In this document: positions 15,167-24,839 of the stretch, piece after piece | Position numbering within the stretch: position 1 is the stretch's first letter | How the letters are laid out: every line of letters starts with the position of its first letter | DNA from: Magnetospirillum moscoviense | Lineage (GTDB): Bacteria; Pseudomonadota; Alphaproteobacteria; Rhodospirillales; Magnetospirillaceae | DNA length: 35,509 nucleotides | Assembly (NCBI RefSeq): GCF_001650635.1 | Contig: NZ_LWQU01000142.1 | Span: 1 to 35,509, forward strand | Direction of reading: 5' to 3' | Position numbers and translations under genes: made by a program | Notes under the pieces: generated by a model | The model's input: only the letters and a program-made list of their open reading frames with translations | What the model was told of the DNA's origin: nothing | The model's database searches: none

Positions 15167-16573
15167 TCAGCCCTTGTTGGCGTAAGGATTGCGCCCGGCC
15201 CGCACGTAAAGGCGGATCGGCACGCCCGGCAGCTTGAAGCTCTCGCGCAGGCCGTTGATCAGGTACCGGCTATAGCTTTCCGGCAATTCCTCGGGCTTCG
15301 AGGCGAAGATCACGAAGGTCGGCGGCCGCGCCTTGGTCTGGGTCATGTAGCGGATCTTGATGCGCCGCCCGCCCGGCAAGGCCGGCGGCGGATGGTGGCT
15401 GACCACCTCTTCCAGCCAACGATTCAGCTGCGAGGTCGGGATGCGGCGGTTCCACACGGCGTGGGTGTCTTGCACCGCATCCATCAGGCGGGGGATGCCC
15501 TTGCCGGTCAAAGCGCTGATGGTCACCGCCGCCAGGCCGCGCGCCATCGGCAGCGACGTTTCGCAGCGATCCTTCAGGCGCTTCAGCGCTTCTTCCGGCT
15601 TATCGACCGCGTCCCACTTGTTAATGGCCAACACCAACGAGCGGCCTTCCTCGATGACCATGCGGGCGATGGTCAAATCCTGCTTGTCGAGGATCGCCGC
15701 CTGATCCAGCACCAGCACCACCACCTCGGCCAGGCGGATCGCCTCGAGGGTGTTGGACACCGACAGCTTCTCGACCGGGTCGTCGATGTTGGCGCGCTTG
15801 CGTAAGCCCGCGGTATCGACCAGCCGGAAACGCCGGCCGCGATGTTCCCATTCCACCGTGACGGCGTCGCGGGTCAGGCCGGCCTCGGGGCCGGTCAGCA
15901 TGCGGTCCTCGCCCAGCAGACGGTTGACCAGGGTCGATTTGCCGACATTGGGCCGCCCGACGATCACCAATTGCAGCGGCCGTTCGGGCCGGTCCTCGGT
16001 GGTGATCTCCTCGTCATCGACGGCGATCTCGTCGGGGAAGGGCTCTTGTTCCTCGTCCTCGTCATCCAGGGCGCCGGCCGCCTTGGCATAGGGCATCAAG
16101 GCGTCGAACAACTCGGCCATGCCCTCGTTATGCTCGGCCGACAGCGGCACCGGCTCGCCCAGGCCCAGGGCGTAGGATTCGTAAAGGCCGGGCGCACCGG
16201 CCTTGCCCTCGCATTTGTTGGCCACCAGGATGACCGGGGTCTTGCACCGGCGCAGCAGGTCGCCGAAATGGCGATCCAGCGGAGTGACGCCGGCGCGGGC
16301 GTCGATCAGCATCAAGACGACGTCGGACTCGGCCACCGCCTGATCGGTCTGGCGGCGCATGCGCGCCTCGATGGAATCGCCGGTGGCGTCCTCGAAGCCG
16401 GCGGTGTCGATGACACGGAAATCCATGCCCAACAGCGTGGCGTCGCCCTCGCGGCGGTCGCGGGTGACGCCGGGCATGTCGTGGACGATGGCGACCCGGC
16501 GGCCGACCAGACGATTGAACAGGGTCGATTTGCCGACATTGGGCCGGCCGACGATAGCTACGGTGAAAGTCAT
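15167..16573 (-). CDS. der: Ribosome-assembly GTPase Der (EngA)
   Basis: This 468-residue GTPase has two G domains in tandem, needed for 50S subunit maturation. The first P loop is [14 protein letters not shown] with DTAGFED (G3) and NKCE (G4). The second is [14 protein letters not shown] with DTAGLRK and NKWD. The C-terminal KH-like domain follows, including [15 protein letters not shown]. An acidic linker ([13 protein letters not shown]) joins the domains. Length and order match the family. It begins one base after the bamB stop, in the conserved yfgM-bamB-der order. Confidence 0.97.
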   Translation of the reverse strand: MTFTVAIVGRPNVGKSTLFNRLVGRRVAIVHDMPGVTRDRREGDATLLGMDFRVIDTAGFEDATGDSIEARMRRQTDQAVAESDVVLMLIDARAGVTPLDRHFGDLLRRCKTPVILVANKCEGKAGAPGLYESYALGLGEPVPLSAEHNEGMAELFDALMPYAKAAGALDDEDEEQEPFPDEIAVDDEEITTEDRPERPLQLVIVGRPNVGKSTLVNRLLGEDRMLTGPEAGLTRDAVTVEWEHRGRRFRLVDTAGLRKRANIDDPVEKLSVSNTLEAIRLAEVVVLVLDQAAILDKQDLTIARMVIEEGRSLVLAINKWDAVDKPEEALKRLKDRCETSLPMARGLAAVTISALTGKGIPRLMDAVQDTHAVWNRRIPTSQLNRWLEEVVSHHPPPALPGGRRIKIRYMTQTKARPPTFVIFASKPEELPESYSRYLINGLRESFKLPGVPIRLYVRAGRNPYANKG

Positions 16574-16574
16574 G

Positions 16575-17891
16575 TCAGTGATAAGCCACCAAGTCGGCGT
16601 CGTCGGTCAAGAAGAACAAGGTCTGCAGGGCCACCGCCGGCGAGATCGTGACGCCGTCCGAGATCGACAGGCTGCCCAACACCTGCCCGGTATAAGGCGA
16701 CAGCGACAGCAGCTTGCCGTGCGAGCTGGCGATGATCAGCCGGTCCGAGGCCAGCACCGGCCCGGCCCAGATGATGCGGCCCTCGCGGTCCTCGATATCC
16801 TTCCACATCTGCACCTGGGTCACCCACAACAGCTGTCCGGTCTTGGCATCCAGGGCCACCACCTCGTTGTTGTTGGTGACGACGAACAGGAAGTCGCCGG
16901 CTACCCACGGGCTTTGAATGCCGCCGATCTCGCGTTCCCACAGACGGCGGCCGGTGCGCAGGTCCAGCCCGACCATCATGTCGGCATGGCCGATGGCATA
17001 GACCCGATTGCGATCGATCACCGGACGGCCGCGAATGGCGATCAGCGAGCCGACGCTTTCCGTGCGGCGCACCGCGGCCAATTGCTCCTGCCACAGGACC
17101 GAGCCGTTCTCCAGGCGCAGCGCGAACAATTCGCCCGACGAATAGGGCACGACCACGGTGTTGCCGTCGATGGCCGCGCTGTTGCCGCCCAGGACGCTCG
17201 CGACCTCCGCGATGCCCTGATGGGTCCACAGCACGCCGCCATCCTCGGCGGCAAGGCAATGGGTCTGGTTATCGACGGTGATCACCACCACCCGGCCGCC
17301 GCGCACTGTCGGCGCGCCGCGCATCGGCCCCGACAGGGTCTGGCGCCAGCGGACCTGGCCCGAGGCGGCGTCCAGCGACACCACCTGGGCGAAGCCGGTC
17401 GAGATGAACAATTGCCCGTCCTCATAGGCGATGCCGCCGCCCGAGAAGGTGTCGCCCTCGCCCTTCGGCGTGATATCGACCGCCCACAGCTTCTTGCCGG
17501 TACGCACGTCGAAGGCGCGCACCTCGGTATCGGCGTCCAGGGTGAAGACGCGACCGTCGGCGATGATCGGCTGGGCCAGCAGCTTGGCCCGCTTGGTCGA
17601 TCCGGTGCCGATGGCCGACCGCCACACGCGGTCCAGACGGTCGCCAACCTCCATGTGATGCATGGCGTGGTTGGCATAGCCGCCCGATTGCGGCCAATCG
17701 TCGTTGGGTTCCGGCGGCGGCAGGCGGATTTCCACCGGCTCGCCCTTGATCTCGGGCTCGACAGCCTTTTCGCGCGACAGCACCGAGATGCGCTTACCCG
17801 GCAGGGGCGGCGCCTCTTTTTCACCCAGCCAATTGGCGCAGCCCGACAAAATGACCGTCGCCGCAACCAAACATGCCAGTCGCCGCATCAT
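16575..17891 (-). CDS. bamB: Outer-membrane assembly lipoprotein BamB
   Basis: This 438-residue lipoprotein of the BAM complex helps beta-barrel proteins insert into the outer membrane. An N-terminal signal ends in the lipobox ILSGC (Cys at about 18). The mature part has repeated PQQ-like beta-propeller blades, such as [51 protein letters not shown] and [13 protein letters not shown]. It is followed by der at 1 bp and preceded by the TPR protein at 12 bp, the usual operon order. Confidence 0.93.
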   Translation of the reverse strand: MMRRLACLVAATVILSGCANWLGEKEAPPLPGKRISVLSREKAVEPEIKGEPVEIRLPPPEPNDDWPQSGGYANHAMHHMEVGDRLDRVWRSAIGTGSTKRAKLLAQPIIADGRVFTLDADTEVRAFDVRTGKKLWAVDITPKGEGDTFSGGGIAYEDGQLFISTGFAQVVSLDAASGQVRWRQTLSGPMRGAPTVRGGRVVVITVDNQTHCLAAEDGGVLWTHQGIAEVASVLGGNSAAIDGNTVVVPYSSGELFALRLENGSVLWQEQLAAVRRTESVGSLIAIRGRPVIDRNRVYAIGHADMMVGLDLRTGRRLWEREIGGIQSPWVAGDFLFVVTNNNEVVALDAKTGQLLWVTQVQMWKDIEDREGRIIWAGPVLASDRLIIASSHGKLLSLSPYTGQVLGSLSISDGVTISPAVALQTLFFLTDDADLVAYH

Positions 17892-17903
17892 GCCCAGCCC
17901 CCC

Positions 17904-18578
17904 TTACTTGGCGCCGCCCAGGGCCGCCAGCATTTCGGCGGCGCGGGCGCGCAACCCCTGCGGCGCCGCCTGGTCGTCGGCGATCTTCCTGTAGATGTCG
18001 GCGGCCTTGGCGTTGTCGCCCTTCTTGGCGGCGGCCAGGGCCAGGATCTCGCGGGCGGAATGCCGCCAGGCCGAGGATTCCACCGACAGCGGTTCGGCCA
18101 GCTTCTCGATGGCGGCCGGATCGGCGCTGTCGAGCTTGAGATAGGCCGCCTTGAGGCGGGCGACGTCGCGATAGGTGGCGTCGGCGCTGCTGGCGGCGAT
18201 CTTCTCGTACAAGGCGGCGGCGGCGCCCAGGTCGCCGGTCTCTTGACTGAGATCGGCCAGCTTCAGCTCGGCCAGGACGCGATAGCCCGAGGTGCCGTCG
18301 ACCACCAGCTTGCCCAGGATGGTCTGGGCCTGGTCGCGCTTGCCCTGCTCGATCAGCCGGGTCGCCTCGTTGAAATGGACGCTGGATTGCTGGCGCTGCT
18401 TGGAATCCCAGGCGTTCCAGCCCTGGAAGCCGGCGACGGCCACGACCAGCACCGCCGAGGCGGTGACGAACAGCCCGCCATAACGCTTCCACAGGGATTC
18501 CAGCCGCTCTTGCCTAAGATCCTCGTCAACCTCCTTGATCAGGAGGTCGGTGGCGGCATCATCGGTCGGTTTGGTCAA
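17904..18578 (-). CDS. YfgM-like tetratricopeptide-repeat membrane protein
   Basis: This 224-residue protein has a short cytoplasmic N-terminus (EVDEDLRQERLESLWKRYG), one transmembrane helix at about 34-52 (LFVTASAVLVVAVAGFQGW) and a periplasmic TPR-like domain. Visible repeats include FNEATRLIEQGKRDQAQTIL and LGAAAALYEKIAASSADATY. It matches YfgM, an ancillary SecYEG factor linked to periplasmic chaperones. It is the first gene of the operon before bamB and der. Confidence 0.85.
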   Translation of the reverse strand: MTKPTDDAATDLLIKEVDEDLRQERLESLWKRYGGLFVTASAVLVVAVAGFQGWNAWDSKQRQQSSVHFNEATRLIEQGKRDQAQTILGKLVVDGTSGYRVLAELKLADLSQETGDLGAAAALYEKIAASSADATYRDVARLKAAYLKLDSADPAAIEKLAEPLSVESSAWRHSAREILALAAAKKGDNAKAADIYRKIADDQAAPQGLRARAAEMLAALGGAK

Positions 18579-18639
18579 GGCATGTCTCTCCGGGGAACGA
18601 ACGGCGGTACCATAGCTGCCGCCTTGGCCGGAAGCAAAT

Positions 18640-19191
18640 CTAACTCTTCCATTTGATCGAGCAGCCCATGCTGGCGACCTGTTCGGACGGCCCTCGCCCG
18701 GTTCGCGCCACCTGGGTCATGGCGTCGAACAGCTCGCGCCGGGCATCGGCCGGGCCGGCCTCGCGCTTCGAGGCATCCAGCCGGCCGCGATATTGCAGCC
18801 CCAGGGCGGCGTCGAATCCGAAGAAGTCCGGGGTGCAGACGGCGTCATAGGCCCGCGCCACCTCTTGCGTCTCGTCGAACAGATAGGGGAAGGTAAAGCC
18901 ATGGCGGGCGGCGAAAAGCGCCATGTTGTCGAACGAATCCTCGGGGTAGGAGGCGGTGTCGTTGGACATGATCGCCGCCACGCCGATACCCAGGCCTTGC
19001 AAGCCGGCGACGTCGCGCACCAGGCGATCGACGATAGCCTGGACATAGGGGCAGTGATTGCAGATGAACATGATCAAGGTCCCGTTGGGGCCTTGAATGT
19101 CGGCCAGCGACCACAGCTTGCCATCGGTTCCCGGCAGGCGGAAATCCGGGGCCTTCCATCCAAAATCACACAAGGGGGTCTCGACCGCCAT
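18640..19191 (-). CDS. Thioredoxin-fold AhpC/TSA-like protein
   Basis: This 183-residue cytoplasmic protein shows the order of a thioredoxin-like peroxiredoxin-type domain: APDFRLPGTDGKLWSLAD, then the active-site region MFICNHCPYVQAI with CxxC cysteines at about 44 and 47, then a VAAIMSNDTASYPEDS strand-loop and FPYLFDETQEVARAYDAVCTP. The CNHCPYV form is typical of a widespread bacterial group of unknown substrate. A redox role is likely. No signal peptide is present. It is 61 bp upstream of the yfgM-like gene and might be co-transcribed. Confidence 0.8.
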   Translation of the reverse strand: MAVETPLCDFGWKAPDFRLPGTDGKLWSLADIQGPNGTLIMFICNHCPYVQAIVDRLVRDVAGLQGLGIGVAAIMSNDTASYPEDSFDNMALFAARHGFTFPYLFDETQEVARAYDAVCTPDFFGFDAALGLQYRGRLDASKREAGPADARRELFDAMTQVARTGRGPSEQVASMGCSIKWKS

Positions 19192-19302
19192 CGCCTCGCC
19201 TCGTCCGTTAAGCCTTTGTTTGCCGGCCTTGGCCTACAATTCCTTTGACCCGATCCGGCCTTCGCGCTCACTATAAGTCAACATGACAAGGGGTCATAGA
19301 AC

Positions 19303-19692
19303 ATGATCAGGCTCACCGCCCCCCTGGCCGCCCCCCTGGCAGCCATGCTGCTTCTGTCCAGTTGCGCCTTCGTCGGGCGCGAGGGCATCGAGACCGAGGT
19401 CGCCGCCGTCGGCGACTTCAATCTCTTCATGAATCTCGAGGTGTTGAGCGTCATCAACACCAGGAAGACCATGGGCGACCATGTCGCCACCTGGATCACC
19501 GGCAAGGATTGCTCGACCGTCCGCGCCCAGCGCGAGGGCGTGTGGTGCGTCGATTGGCCGGCGCCGCCTTCGCCGCCGGCGCAGGTCTATTGCTATGCCT
19601 CGATCGCCAAGCCCAGTTGCTACTCGCAGCCCTATAACGAAGGCAACGACCGCCTGATCGGCTTCGTGCCGGCGGCGATCCCGGTTCGTTAA
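19303..19692 (+). CDS. Small lipoprotein, 129 aa
   Basis: The N-terminus MIRLTAPLAAPLAAMLLLSSCAF is a lipoprotein signal with lipobox LLSSC and a lipid-attachment Cys at 21. The mature part has about 108 residues with further cysteines (DCSTVR, GVWCVDW, VYCYAS, KPSCYSQPYN) that may form disulfides. No family is recognised. It has its own promoter region in the 111 bp separating it from the divergent thioredoxin-fold gene, and it runs into a triple terminator-like repeat. Confidence 0.65.
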   Translation: MIRLTAPLAAPLAAMLLLSSCAFVGREGIETEVAAVGDFNLFMNLEVLSVINTRKTMGDHVATWITGKDCSTVRAQREGVWCVDWPAPPSPPAQVYCYASIAKPSCYSQPYNEGNDRLIGFVPAAIPVR

Positions 19693-19697
19693 GGACT

Positions 19698-19838
19698 GCC
19701 TTTGGCGCGCCCGTGCCGGGCGGTTCAGTCGCCACTCGGGCTTTTGCCTTTGGCGCGCCCGTGCCGGGCGGTTCAGTCGCCACTCGGGCTTTTGCCTTTG
19801 GCGCGCCCGTGCCGGGCGGTTCAGTCGCCACTCGGGCT
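19698..19838. repeat. Three tandem 48-bp units, terminator-like
   Basis: The unit starting GCCTTTGGCGCGCCCGTGCC occurs at 19698, 19746 and 19794 with no visible sequence change; the third is cut just before its T run. Each contains CGCCCG-TGC-CGGGCG, and a wider GCCCG/CGGGC pairing followed by TTTT in the first two copies, on the plus strand. The block lies between convergent genes (the lipoprotein on plus, the permease on minus) and probably serves as a stacked terminator. The 48-bp period is divisible by three, so reading frames stay open across it, but I see no reason to call it coding. Confidence 0.85.
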
Positions 19839-20662
19839 TAGAAAATTAAAGTCCAGATCATCCGCGCCGCGGTGATCGCCAGGAACACGGCGAACACCCG
19901 GCGCAATACCATGCGGTCAAGCCTTAGGGCCAAGCGAGCCCCGAACGGCGCGCAGGCGGCCGAGGTCGGCACGATCAGCGCCAATCCCACCAGGCTGACG
20001 AAACCCAGGCTGTAGGGCGGCAGGTCGGGATTGCCCCAGCCGCCTGCGATGAATCCCAGGGCACCGGGAACGCCGATGATGAAGCCCATGGCGGCGGCGG
20101 TGCCGACGGCGCGATGGACCGAGGTGCCGTACATGGTCATCACCGGCACGGTCATGGTGCCGCCGCCGATCCCCATCAGGGCCGACAGCATGCCGATGGT
20201 TCCGCCGATCAACAGGCGGCCGATTCCGCCGGGCAAACGATCACCCAGTTTCCAGTCCGGATTGCCCAGCGCGATCTGGACGGCCAGGACGCAGGCGACA
20301 ATTGCGAAGATCGCGGTCAGCAACGGGCCGCGCAGGTGGGTGGCCATGGCTGATCCCGCCAGCACGCCGGCGACGATCACCGGTCCGTAGCTCTTCAAGA
20401 ATGCGGTATCGACATTGCCTTGCCGCCAATGGGCGCGGGCCGACGACCAGGCGGTGGCAACAATGGTGGCCAGCGACGTGCCCACCGCCACCTTGATGCG
20501 CACGCTGTCGGCCACACCGACCTGGCCCAGGATGGTGAACAGCACCGGCACCAGCACCAGGCCGCCGCCGATACCCAGCAATCCTGCGACGATGCCGGCG
20601 AAGGCGCCGGCCGCCAGCAGCAGCCCGGCCAAGGGCGCCAGGGTGATAAGATCGTTTTCCAT
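19838..20662 (-). CDS. TauE/SafE-family membrane permease
   Basis: This 274-residue inner-membrane protein has about eight hydrophobic segments. Both halves carry the family signature: GLLGIGGGLVLVPVLF near residue 28 and LMGIGGGTMTVPVMT near 160. These proteins export sulfite, sulfoacetate or related organosulfur anions; the substrate is not readable here, as no sulfur-metabolism genes are adjacent. The stop abuts the last 48-bp repeat. Confidence 0.85.
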   Translation of the reverse strand: MENDLITLAPLAGLLLAAGAFAGIVAGLLGIGGGLVLVPVLFTILGQVGVADSVRIKVAVGTSLATIVATAWSSARAHWRQGNVDTAFLKSYGPVIVAGVLAGSAMATHLRGPLLTAIFAIVACVLAVQIALGNPDWKLGDRLPGGIGRLLIGGTIGMLSALMGIGGGTMTVPVMTMYGTSVHRAVGTAAAMGFIIGVPGALGFIAGGWGNPDLPPYSLGFVSLVGLALIVPTSAACAPFGARLALRLDRMVLRRVFAVFLAITAARMIWTLIF

Positions 20663-20735
20663 CGGCCTGCTCTATACGGTGTCGGCACGGATGATGCTAC
20701 AGTCGCATCACACAAGACAGATCAGACGGGGACGC

Positions 20736-21227
20736 ATGTCGGACGGACCGACGCCGGAACAGCAGGCCGAGTATCTGGTGCGCAAGATGGAACAAGTCAT
20801 CCGCGACAACCGCACGGTCAAGGGGATGAGCTTTCGCACCTGGCAAGCCATCGCCAAGGAAGAGATCGCCAACGCCATCCGCGATGCCGAGAAACGCCAT
20901 GTCGACCGCGACCGCACCATCAGCCGCATCGCTCTGCTGGGCTCGGGGGCGATGGTCAGCATCGGCTTCTGGGGCGCGGTGGTGGCGGTCGATCGCTCCT
21001 ATGGCGGCACCGCCGCCCTGGTGGCGCTGGCGGCCGGGGCCATGCTGTTGTTCTTCGCCGCCGAATGGGGCCTGAAGCGTGCATCGACGGAATGGTCCAA
21101 GCACAAACGGGCCGAGCGCCTGGCCAACATCGAGGCCCTGGATCTGCGCATCAAACGCATGGAGGCGGCATTGCGCAAGAAAGAGGAGCGCCTGAAGGAA
21201 AAGATGGAAGAGGTCGGCCTGTTGTGA
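20736..21227 (+). CDS. Membrane protein with C-terminal coiled coil, 163 aa
   Basis: The start is ATG 20736, after an ACGGGGA site. A soluble, charged N-terminal part (EYLVRKMEQVIRDNRTVKGM) is followed by two transmembrane helices at about 70-90 and 93-110. The C-terminal stretch from about 120 is rich in Lys, Arg, Glu and Leu in heptad-like spacing (RIKRMEAALRKKEERLKEKM), so it is probably a coiled coil. No family is recognised. The stop overlaps the next start by four bases (GTGA), so they are translationally coupled. Confidence 0.65.
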   Translation: MSDGPTPEQQAEYLVRKMEQVIRDNRTVKGMSFRTWQAIAKEEIANAIRDAEKRHVDRDRTISRIALLGSGAMVSIGFWGAVVAVDRSYGGTAALVALAAGAMLLFFAAEWGLKRASTEWSKHKRAERLANIEALDLRIKRMEAALRKKEERLKEKMEEVGLL

Positions 21228-22321
21228 AAAAGACCGCGCTGGTCCTGATGGTGCTGTTGGCCATCGCCGGCTGGGCCACCGCCAGCGGCACGTTGCCCCG
21301 CGCCATCGATTCCGCCCTGCTGCTGGGCGACCTTCTGGCCGACGGAAAGCCCAGCCTGCTGAAGCGCCTGACCGCGCGCCCGGCACGGCAAAGCGTGACC
21401 ATCGGCGACACCCATGCCGATCTTTACCTGCCGGCCGAGAAGGCTCGGGCCGGACTGGTGCTGGTGCCGGGCGCCGACCGATCCGGCAAGGACCATCCCC
21501 GCCTGGTGGCCCTGGCCGAGACCCTGGCCCGCCTGCGCTTCCTGGTGGTGGTCCCCGACATCGCCAACCTGCGCCGCCTGGAATTAGCGGGCGCCGACCG
21601 CCGCCCCATCGCCAACGCGGCAGGCTGGCTGGCCAGCGACCGTCATCTTGCCCGTGTCGGCGTGGTGGCGGTGTCCTATGGGGTGCTGCCGGCGGTGCAT
21701 GCCGCCCTGGACGAGACGGCGGTGACCTTTCTGCTGGGCATCGGCGGCGCCTATGACCTGAAGGCGACGGCGACCTTCTTCACCACCGGGGCCTATCGCG
21801 AGGGGCCCGGACAGGACTGGATGCACGCGGTCCCCAACGCCTATGGCAAGTGGGTGTTCGTGCGCTCGAACCTGGGGCGGCTGGACGATTCGGCCGATCG
21901 CGCCGCCATGGACGGCATCGCCCAGCGGCGCCTGAATGACCCCGCCGCCGGCATCGGCGACCTGGTCGCCTTGTTGAAGCCGCAGGGTCGGGCGGTGATG
22001 GCCCTGCTCGACAATACCGACCCGGCCCGCGTGCCGGCCCTGCTGGACAAACTGCCGCCGCGCATCAAGGCCGAGATCGCCCAGTTGGACCTGGCGCCCC
22101 GCGACCTGTCGCCCCTGACGGCCCGGCTGATCCTGGTGCACGGCCAGGACGACCGCATCATCCCATGGACCGAAAGTGCCGCCCTGGCCCGCATGGCGCC
22201 CCGGGCCCAGCTGTTCGTGCCGACCAACCTGGCCCATGCCGAACTGCGCCCGAGCGGGCTGGCCGACGCGGTGATCCTGTGGCGCGCGGCCCTGGCCTTC
22301 CTGGAGGCGGCCGGCCCATGA
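21224..22321 (+). CDS. Alpha/beta hydrolase with N-terminal signal
   Basis: This 365-residue protein starts at GTG 21224, overlapping the previous stop. Residues 1-20 are hydrophobic (ALVLMVLLAIAGWATASG) and may be a signal peptide or anchor. The hydrolase core follows: AGLVLVPGADRSGKD carries the oxyanion region, VVAVSYGVLPA gives the nucleophile Ser, LILVHGQDDRIIP supplies the acidic residue, and PTNLAHAELRP the His. The substrate is unknown. The small membrane protein and this gene form a two-gene unit. Confidence 0.7.
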   Translation: MKKTALVLMVLLAIAGWATASGTLPRAIDSALLLGDLLADGKPSLLKRLTARPARQSVTIGDTHADLYLPAEKARAGLVLVPGADRSGKDHPRLVALAETLARLRFLVVVPDIANLRRLELAGADRRPIANAAGWLASDRHLARVGVVAVSYGVLPAVHAALDETAVTFLLGIGGAYDLKATATFFTTGAYREGPGQDWMHAVPNAYGKWVFVRSNLGRLDDSADRAAMDGIAQRRLNDPAAGIGDLVALLKPQGRAVMALLDNTDPARVPALLDKLPPRIKAEIAQLDLAPRDLSPLTARLILVHGQDDRIIPWTESAALARMAPRAQLFVPTNLAHAELRPSGLADAVILWRAALAFLEAAGP

Positions 22322-22401
22322 CAGGGCCTGGAATGCGTGTTAGACTCGGGGCCTTGCGACCATCGCGGCAGACGATGGCGGACAGACAGGAGGAGTGAAG
22401 C

Positions 22402-22773
22402 GTGGCGGCATCGGTCCTGGTGGTGGACGACGAACCCAATATCGTCTTGTCGCTGGAATTCCTGCTCAAGCAGGTCGGCTACACCGTGCATGTCGCCCGC
22501 GACGGCGAAGCGGCGCTGGAGGCGGTCGCCCAGTTCAAGCCCGGCCTGGTCCTGCTGGACGTGATGATGCCCAAGCGCGACGGGTTCGACGTCTGCCAGA
22601 CCATCCGCGCCAATCCCGACTGGAACGACATCCGCGTCATCATGCTGACCGCGCGCGGCCGCGAGGTCGAACGCGAAAAGGGCCTGGCGCTGGGCGCCGA
22701 CGATTACGTCACCAAACCCTTCTCGACCCGCGACGTGGTCGAGAAGGTCCGTCAAATTCTCGGCACCCCCTAG
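22402..22773 (+). CDS. CheY-like single-domain response regulator
   Basis: This 123-residue receiver domain starts at GTG 22402, with AGGAGGAG upstream. It has the acidic pair in VLVVDDEPN, the phospho-acceptor Asp in LVLLDVMMPKRDG, the conserved Thr in IMLTARG and Lys in DDYVTKPFS. There is no output domain, so it probably works through protein contact. It lies 16 bp before the pseudokinase-exonuclease gene, and co-transcription with it is very likely. Confidence 0.9.
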   Translation: MAASVLVVDDEPNIVLSLEFLLKQVGYTVHVARDGEAALEAVAQFKPGLVLLDVMMPKRDGFDVCQTIRANPDWNDIRVIMLTARGREVEREKGLALGADDYVTKPFSTRDVVEKVRQILGTP

Positions 22774-22789
22774 GGATCGGAGCCCAGCC

Positions 22790-24838
22790 ATGCCCGATCG
22801 CGCCAAGGTCGCCCTTCGGATCGGCGGCGTCGGCGCGTTGGCCGTCGTGGTGGTCGCCGGCACAGCCTTGCTGGCCCGCGACATGGACCGCGACAGCGCG
22901 CTGATGCTGGCCCTGGCCGGCGCCGGATTGATCGCGGCGGCCCTGGCCTTGCTGTGGCAACGCCTTTCGGTGCTTTTGTTCGACCCGCTGGCGGCCTTGT
23001 CGGCCGAGTTGGCCGCCATCGCCGAGCAACGCCATGGCGAGCGCGCCATCCACCTTGCCGACGGCCACGGGCTGGGGCCGGTCCTGACCCACCTGCACCG
23101 CCTGCTCGACCGCCTGCGGGCCGATCGTCATCAGGCCGAGGCGGCACAGCTCCGGACCCAGGCCCAATTGACCGAGCGGCAATCGTGGCTGGACGCGATA
23201 CTGGCCGATCTGTCGGACGGAATCCTGGTGGTGGCCGCCGACCACCGGGTGATCCAGGCCAACCCGGCCGCCGCCCGCCTGCTGGGCGAGGAGATCGCGC
23301 CCGGACAGCCGCTGTTCGCGCTGGTGACTCGCGAGCCGGTGCTGCATGTCCTGGCGCAATTGTCGACGCCCGGCTATCCCTCGGCCAAGTCGGCGGCGAT
23401 GGTGTGCGCCACCACCGACGCCAGCCGCCTGCTGCATGGCCGGCTGACGGTGATCGCGGGCTTCGGCGGCTATCTGGTCCGCCTGTCCGATTCCGGCCGT
23501 GACGACGCGGCGCTGGAACGCGACAACGCCCTTAGAAAGGCGATCACCCAGGACCTGCGCCGCCCGATCGCCAACCTGCGCGCCGCCGCCGAGACCATTT
23601 CCACCTTCCCCGACATGACCGCCCGAGAGCGCGCCGCCTTCGACGAGGTGGTGGTCGAGGAATCGACCATCCTGTCCCAGCGCATCGAGGAACTGGAATC
23701 CGACTTCCTGGCCCGCTCGGACGCCCAGGGCGTGATGGCCGACATCTATTCGCTGGACCTGTTCAATTGCCTGGCGCGCGACTGCGCCCGCGACCGCGTC
23801 GGCCTGACCATGGAGGGCATCCCGCTGTGGCTGAAGGGTGACGCCCAGTCGTTGCCCCTGGTCCTTCACTCCCTGATCCTGCGGCTGCGCCACGAAATCG
23901 GGTGCACCAGCTTCGACGTCGAGGCATTGCTGGCCGACCGCCACGTCTATCTGGATATCTCGTGGAACGGCCCGGCCATCGCCTCGTCCAGCCTGGATTC
24001 CTGGTTGAACCGGACGCCCGACGGCTCGTCCGACCGCCGATCCTTGCGCGACATCTTGGACCAGCATGGGTCGGAACCCTGGAGCCAGGTGCTCAAGGGC
24101 AAAGACCGCGCCATCCTGCGCCTGCCCTTCCCGGCCCCCGAGCGCCTGCAATTCACCCCGTCCGACCAGCGGGCGCCGTCGCGGCCGGAATTCCACGATT
24201 TCGCCCTGATGCGCGCCCATTGCGACGCCGGCCAGCTGTCCGACACCCGCCTGTCCGCCTTGTCCTTCGTGGTGTTCGATTGCGAAACCACGGGCCTGCG
24301 CCCCGACGACGGCGACGCCATCATCCAGATCGGCGCGGTCAAGGTGGCGGGCGGCAAGGTCCTGACCACCGACACCTTCGACCGGCTGGTCAATCCCGGC
24401 CGGCCGATTCCGCCATCCAGCACCATTTTCCACGGCATCACCGATGCCATGGTCAAGGACAAGCCGCCCCTGTCGGTGGTCCGGCCGCAATTCCTGGACT
24501 TCGCCGCCGGATCGGTCCTGGCCGGCCACAATGCCGCCTTCGACCTTCGGTTCCTGCGGGCCGACCAGGCGCCGCCCCTCTCGATTCCGGTGGTCGATAC
24601 CATGCTGTTGTCCGGCCTGGCCGATCCCGGCGCCGATTCCAGCCTTGACGCCCTGGCCCGCCGGCTGGGCGTGTCGGTGCCGCCCCATCGCTCGGCGCTA
24701 GCCGACGCGCTGACCACCGCCGACGTCCTGGTCAGGCTGTTCGAGCGCCTGGAAGCCCGTGGCCTGGTCACCCTGGGCCAGGTCCTGGCAGCCGCCCGCG
24801 AGTCCTGCGCCATCAATTCCACCATCGGGGCCGACTGA
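22790..24838 (+). CDS. Membrane sensor pseudokinase fused to DEDDh exonuclease
   Basis: This 682-residue protein has two transmembrane helices (about 11-30 and 38-60), a HAMP-like region, a PAS-like segment at about 130-230, and a histidine kinase-like dimerisation region. There the expected His of the H box is Gln (ITQDLRRPI, Q254). No N box with Asn is recognisable in the following ATPase-like part, so kinase activity is improbable. From about 490 it is a PolC/DnaQ-type 3'-5' exonuclease: FDCETTG (D497, E499), GHNAAFD (D585) and PHRSALAD (H633, D639). In this last motif His and Arg appear one residue out of the usual register. The family is known from other alphaproteobacteria, often near acetate permease genes. 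I infer a membrane-bound nuclease under sensory control with the CheY-like protein. Confidence 0.75.
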   Translation: MPDRAKVALRIGGVGALAVVVVAGTALLARDMDRDSALMLALAGAGLIAAALALLWQRLSVLLFDPLAALSAELAAIAEQRHGERAIHLADGHGLGPVLTHLHRLLDRLRADRHQAEAAQLRTQAQLTERQSWLDAILADLSDGILVVAADHRVIQANPAAARLLGEEIAPGQPLFALVTREPVLHVLAQLSTPGYPSAKSAAMVCATTDASRLLHGRLTVIAGFGGYLVRLSDSGRDDAALERDNALRKAITQDLRRPIANLRAAAETISTFPDMTARERAAFDEVVVEESTILSQRIEELESDFLARSDAQGVMADIYSLDLFNCLARDCARDRVGLTMEGIPLWLKGDAQSLPLVLHSLILRLRHEIGCTSFDVEALLADRHVYLDISWNGPAIASSSLDSWLNRTPDGSSDRRSLRDILDQHGSEPWSQVLKGKDRAILRLPFPAPERLQFTPSDQRAPSRPEFHDFALMRAHCDAGQLSDTRLSALSFVVFDCETTGLRPDDGDAIIQIGAVKVAGGKVLTTDTFDRLVNPGRPIPPSSTIFHGITDAMVKDKPPLSVVRPQFLDFAAGSVLAGHNAAFDLRFLRADQAPPLSIPVVDTMLLSGLADPGADSSLDALARRLGVSVPPHRSALADALTTADVLVRLFERLEARGLVTLGQVLAAARESCAINSTIGAD

Positions 24839-24839
24839 C

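Noticed and set aside
16359-18656. Long plus-strand frames antisense to der, bamB and the yfgM-like gene
   Set aside because: The minus-strand genes have clear family motifs; the antisense frames are compositional shadows.
19496-19831. Minus-strand frame through the 48-bp repeats encoding a 16-residue repeat
   Set aside because: It runs antisense to the lipoprotein gene and exists only because 48 is divisible by three; no start signal or supporting context.
19698-19838. Three repeats as a CRISPR array
   Set aside because: The units are directly adjacent and identical with no variable spacers, so they are tandem repeats.
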